NCBI GenBank assembly: GCA_016931085.1
Contig: JAFGFO010000155.1
Coordinates: 1 to 17,725, forward strand
Source of the DNA: Thermoflexales bacterium
Lineage (GTDB): Bacteria; Chloroflexota; Anaerolineae; Fen-1058
DNA length: 17,725 bases
Direction: 5' to 3'
Below are positions 12,928 through 17,725 of the stretch, piece by piece. A program made the position numbers and the translations under genes. The notes under the pieces were generated by a model, which did no database searches, was not told where the DNA came from, and saw only the letters and a list, made by a program, of their open reading frames with translations. Numbering within the stretch: position 1 is the stretch's first letter; every line of letters begins with the position of its first letter.

Positions 12928-14829
12928 CTAAACGGGGCTGATGAGCGGGCCGGTGCCGCGCCGCATCAAGGGCAGTCGCACGAAGAAGCGGCTGCCCGGG
13001 CAGTTGGTCTCGTCGCAGCCTAGACTTTCGACCCAGATCTTGCCTTCGTGGGCGACCACGATGCCCTTGGCGATGGCCAGTCCCAAGCCTGGCCCGCCGC
13101 CGGCAAACTTGGTTACCCCCGACGAGTGCAGCGACAGCTTGCCGGTTTGGTAAAACTTTTCAAAAATGAGCTGCTGGTCTTCGGGCGCGATGCCGATGCC
13201 GCTATCGGCAATCTCGATTTGAACCACGTCGCCCATCTCGAGCGTCTTGATCAAGTCACCATGGACCGTGATGCGCCCCCCGTTGGGCGTGTACTTGATG
13301 GCGTTGACAATCAGGTGGTAAAAGACCTTGTACATCAGGTTGGGATCGACGCGGATGACAGGCAGCCTGTGAAGCTCGACCAGATCCAGGCTCAGCTTGC
13401 GTTCGTCCAGGGTGTCTTGAAACTCCCTGGCCAGACGCTCAAACAAGACAGAGAGACGCGTTGGGGCCTTGTCCAGGTCGAGCACGTCGGTATCGATGCG
13501 CGTGACGTCCAGCATGTTGTTGATGATTTGCAGCATGCGGTTGGTGCCGGTCACAATGCCCTCCAACAACGGCGCCGCGGCGGGGTCCAGGGCCACGCCG
13601 GGATTGGCGCTGAGCATGTTGGCATAGCCGGATATGACAGTAAGCGGCGTGCGCAGCTCGTGGGCGGCGATGCCGATAAAATCGGCCTTGGTCTGATCCA
13701 GCCGTTCCAGGGTCTTGTAAGCCTTGGCCAGCTCTTCGGTGCGCTCCTGGGCCTTTCGCTCCAGCTCGTCATTGATGCTGGCCATTCTGTCGTACAGGCG
13801 AGCGCTTTCCAGGAGGATGGCCGCCTGGGCGGCAAACGACATGGCCGCCGTGGCATCGTCGTTGCTAAAGGCGCCCCGCTCACGGCGGGTGAGCGACAAC
13901 ATGCCGATCGCCTTATCCAGCACGATCAGCGGCACCCCCATCCAGGAGTGGTTGACCTCCAACCAGTCTTGCTGAGACCAGGACAGCGAACGGGTGACGT
14001 CGTCCATGATCAAGGGCTGGTTTGTCCTGGCAATGTGCTCAAATATATCTCCCTCGCGGAGTGGGACATGCATTTGCAGCGCGCGCACCTGGTCGGGGAA
14101 CCCCTGCGCCGCGACAGCGTGCATCTCGTTGCCCACTTGCAGCATCAATGCCCCACGTTCGTAAGGGACAAGCGCCCGCAGTTGTTCGAGGATGTGATTG
14201 GGCGCCTCCTGGGCCGTCATGTGGCCTGAAAGCACCTGGCCGGCCTCCTGGATGCGTCTGTCCAGGTAGCGCCGGCGGCGGTCGAGGCGGTGCAGCTCGG
14301 CGACGCGCAGCGCCAGGGCGATCTGGCCAGCCAGTGTCTGAAGCATCATCACTTCTTCCTGGCTAAAAGCCTGGACCGTGTCGCGTTGGATATCGAGCAC
14401 GCCGGCCACCGCGTCGCCAGCGCGCAGCGGCACGGCCAACTCGGCCCGCGTGGCCATCAGGCAGTGATCCGGTGGCGGCTTGGAGGGAGCGTCGGGAAAG
14501 AGCTGTTGGGCGTGGATGCCGGTATGCGCGACCTGGCCGATCAGGCGTGACTCGTTGACCTTGACTCGCATGTGCTTCTGGCACATCGTATACCCAGCCT
14601 CGCCTGAAGCAGCCCGGATGGCCAACTGCTCGTCATGCTCGGTCAACAGCCAGGCCGCCACGAAACTGTAGCCAAATTTCTTGGCGAGCAGCTCGACCAC
14701 TTGGGACAGCAATTCGTCCGGATCATGCAGCGCATTCGTCCACAGGCTGATCTCGAGCATGTGCCGGAATCGTTCGTCGCTGGGGGGAGGCGAAGCCGCT
14801 TTTGATGTACTCTCTTGTTGCTGCGCCAT
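12928..14829 (-). CDS. Soluble sensor histidine kinase with two GAF domains
   Basis: A 633-aa cytoplasmic two-component kinase with no transmembrane helix. Residues about 25-178 and 195-345 are two GAF sensor domains; each ends in a typical AGQIALAL / AAQAAILLESARLYDR helix. A coiled coil follows (INDELERKAQERTEELAKAY). HisKA carries the H-box DFIGIAAHELRTPL with the phospho-accepting His at about 390. The HATPase domain shows the N-box (LIVNAIKYTPNGG), G1 (DSGIGIAPEDQQLIFEKFYQ) and G2 (GGGPGLGLAIAKG). No receiver domain or response-regulator gene is adjacent, so it is an orphan here and its signal is unknown. The start is the ATG at 14829 with AAGG just upstream; a GTG one codon earlier is also open. 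It lies 18 bases after the Nudix gene and was probably cotranscribed with it. A weak TTGCAT-N16-TACAAT at 14838-14865 might add a promoter. Confidence 0.93.
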   Translation of the reverse strand: MAQQQESTSKAASPPPSDERFRHMLEISLWTNALHDPDELLSQVVELLAKKFGYSFVAAWLLTEHDEQLAIRAASGEAGYTMCQKHMRVKVNESRLIGQVAHTGIHAQQLFPDAPSKPPPDHCLMATRAELAVPLRAGDAVAGVLDIQRDTVQAFSQEEVMMLQTLAGQIALALRVAELHRLDRRRRYLDRRIQEAGQVLSGHMTAQEAPNHILEQLRALVPYERGALMLQVGNEMHAVAAQGFPDQVRALQMHVPLREGDIFEHIARTNQPLIMDDVTRSLSWSQQDWLEVNHSWMGVPLIVLDKAIGMLSLTRRERGAFSNDDATAAMSFAAQAAILLESARLYDRMASINDELERKAQERTEELAKAYKTLERLDQTKADFIGIAAHELRTPLTVISGYANMLSANPGVALDPAAAPLLEGIVTGTNRMLQIINNMLDVTRIDTDVLDLDKAPTRLSVLFERLAREFQDTLDERKLSLDLVELHRLPVIRVDPNLMYKVFYHLIVNAIKYTPNGGRITVHGDLIKTLEMGDVVQIEIADSGIGIAPEDQQLIFEKFYQTGKLSLHSSGVTKFAGGGPGLGLAIAKGIVVAHEGKIWVESLGCDETNCPGSRFFVRLPLMRRGTGPLISPV

Positions 14830-14847
14830 CACCTTCTATTGTACACG

Positions 14848-15495
14848 CTAATCGCCAATATGCAAGCCGGCGCACTTGCCGAGCACGACCACCAATTCAG
14901 CCAACACCATGGCCGTCGCTCCCCAGACTTTGTGGGAGCCGAGTTGGTAGAACGGCACGCGCGCGGCCTGCCCCTGGACGAGCCAATCCTCCTCGCGCAG
15001 GTTAGCTGGATCGGACAATGCCGCCAACGGCGTTTCGATCAGCTCGGCCACCTCGCCCGGCAGGGGGCGAAACGCCGGCCTGCGCGCAGCACAGGCCACA
15101 AAGGGATGCAGGTAAAAATTGCTGGGGGGGATATAGATCGGCGACAAGCCGCCCAGGATTTCGACTTGGGCCGGGTCGACGGCAAGTTCTTCGTGCGCCT
15201 CACGCAGGGCAGTCTCTTGGAAGGATTCTCCCTCCTCCTGCGCGCCGCCCGGCAGGCTGATCTGCCCCTTGTGCGTCTCAACCGAGTCGGTGCGGCGCGT
15301 CAAGGGCAAGTGCCACTCACCGTCGTGGGGATACAGCAAAACGAGCGCGGCGGCCTGGCGGCAAGTGGGAGGAGCGAGTTGACGCGCCAGATCCGCCCGG
15401 CGGTGAGGGGGGAGCATGGGCAGGATCGCCGCAAGCCCCGGCAGCGGCTGTGCCAGGGCTTGCTTGATCGTCGCGACGTCTGGTATGAGGTTCAT
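14848..15495 (-). CDS. Nudix hydrolase, CoA pyrophosphatase (NudL-like)
   Basis: A 215-aa Nudix enzyme. By family it likely cleaves CoA or related nucleotide derivatives to 4'-phosphopantetheine-type products. The subgroup signature LTRRTDSVETHKGQISLPGG (residues 65-84) leads straight into the Nudix box (84-106, GAQEEGE...REAHEELAV). It has Ala where the general consensus has Gly, as I recall from other NudL proteins. Downstream, LSPIYIPPSNFYLHPFVA matches the segment conserved after the box in this group. The ATG at 15495 is chosen because the preceding 13 codons look non-coding; however, a TTG at 15534 has the better ribosome-binding site (AGAGGA), so a 228-aa form is possible. It lies 62 bases after the GH43 gene and 18 bases before the kinase gene. 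Confidence 0.86.
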   Translation of the reverse strand: MNLIPDVATIKQALAQPLPGLAAILPMLPPHRRADLARQLAPPTCRQAAALVLLYPHDGEWHLPLTRRTDSVETHKGQISLPGGAQEEGESFQETALREAHEELAVDPAQVEILGGLSPIYIPPSNFYLHPFVACAARRPAFRPLPGEVAELIETPLAALSDPANLREEDWLVQGQAARVPFYQLGSHKVWGATAMVLAELVVVLGKCAGLHIGD

Positions 15496-15557
15496 CTTAG
15501 ATGACCAACGACGAATACCCCCTGTTGTCTGCAAGTTCCTCTCGGTGAGGGCTGCCT

Positions 15558-17630
<2,073 letters not shown>

Positions 17631-17665
17631 TCACTCCTCTAGCAGGCTGTCGGAGAGAGCGTTTT

Positions 17666-17721
17666 GTAGGGCGGCTTTCTATAGCCGCCGCGCCTGTGGC
17701 AGGTGTGGAAACCTGCCCTAC
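17666..17721. repeat. Composite palindromic repeat with GTAGGGC/GCCCTAC ends
   Basis: Bounded by GTAGGGC (17666-17672) and GCCCTAC (17715-17721). It contains two hairpins: GGCGGCT/AGCCGCC (17670-17676 with 17683-17689) and GGCAGGT/ACCTGCC (17698-17704 with 17711-17717). The outer ends match those of the palindrome at 6831-6858. It lies about 50 bases upstream of the GH43 gene. Confidence 0.75.
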
Positions 17722-17725
17722 GGGC

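Noticed and set aside
13048..14229. Long plus-strand open frame (393 codons) opposite the histidine kinase
   Set aside because: It is an antisense shadow of a high-GC gene; the opposite strand encodes a full set of kinase motifs and this frame shows no domain.
14838..14865. Separate promoter for the histidine kinase (TTGCAT-N16-TACAAT)
   Set aside because: It would place the transcript start about two bases before the start codon, and the gene is only 18 bases behind the Nudix gene; too weak to list as a feature.
15538..15557. Terminator between the GH43 and Nudix genes
   Set aside because: Only 4-bp stems (CCTC/GAGG) and no T-tract.

Overview
The window looks like a piece of a GC-rich chromosome from the Chloroflexota, probably an Anaerolineae-like lineage. 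This is an inference from several hints: SecA with a SEC-C zinc motif, a stand-alone KaiC-like ATPase, FxLYD-type remnants, DinB/MDMPI-type proteins, and short direct or palindromic repeats at gene borders. There is no rRNA, ribosomal-protein or other marker that would prove the phylum. I see no tRNA, rRNA, CRISPR array or transposase, and no gene-free stretch longer than 300 bases.

Positions 1-1899 (+) hold the end of a MacB/LolD-type ABC exporter: an ATPase fragment with an apparent one-base frameshift, then an intact FtsX-fold permease. Directly behind it lies a 5'-truncated, frameshifted remnant of an FxLYD-like repeat protein. A two-tier hairpin separates this from a convergent NAD(P)-binding epimerase-like gene (1967-2944, -). 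Divergent sigma70-type promoters follow. The rightward one drives a three-domain protein with an STAS-like domain, a mycothiol-maleylpyruvate-isomerase-like (MDMPI_N) domain and an SCP2-like C-terminus. Next comes a tight three-gene module: a DUF5989/SxtK-like small membrane protein, an SxtJ-like membrane protein and a NodU/TobZ/SxtI-type O-carbamoyltransferase. This is the sxtI-J-K set in reverse order, without any other saxitoxin gene.

From 6855 onward every gene is on the minus strand. Read in transcription order from the right, these are a tandem-GH43 arabinan-degrading lipoprotein, a NudL-type CoA/Nudix hydrolase, a soluble GAF-GAF histidine kinase ending at a clear intrinsic terminator, and secA with its own extended -10 promoter. 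Then come a winged-helix protein, a KaiC/RAD55-like ATPase, two overlapping three-helix membrane proteins and an adenosine deaminase-like enzyme. The wHTH, KaiC-like and two membrane-protein genes look like one signalling operon, with overlapping reading frames at the KaiC/membrane and membrane/membrane junctions.

The most unusual non-coding feature is that short repeats fill the gene borders. Four TAGGGAG-type heptads supply the ribosome-binding site of sxtJ. Two oppositely oriented four-heptad ACGTAA arrays fill the wHTH-KaiC gap. Degenerate CACGAATGA-type repeats lie between wHTH and secA. A GTAGGG...CCCTAC palindrome supplies the stop codons of both convergent genes at 6831-6858, and a relative of it sits at the right edge.
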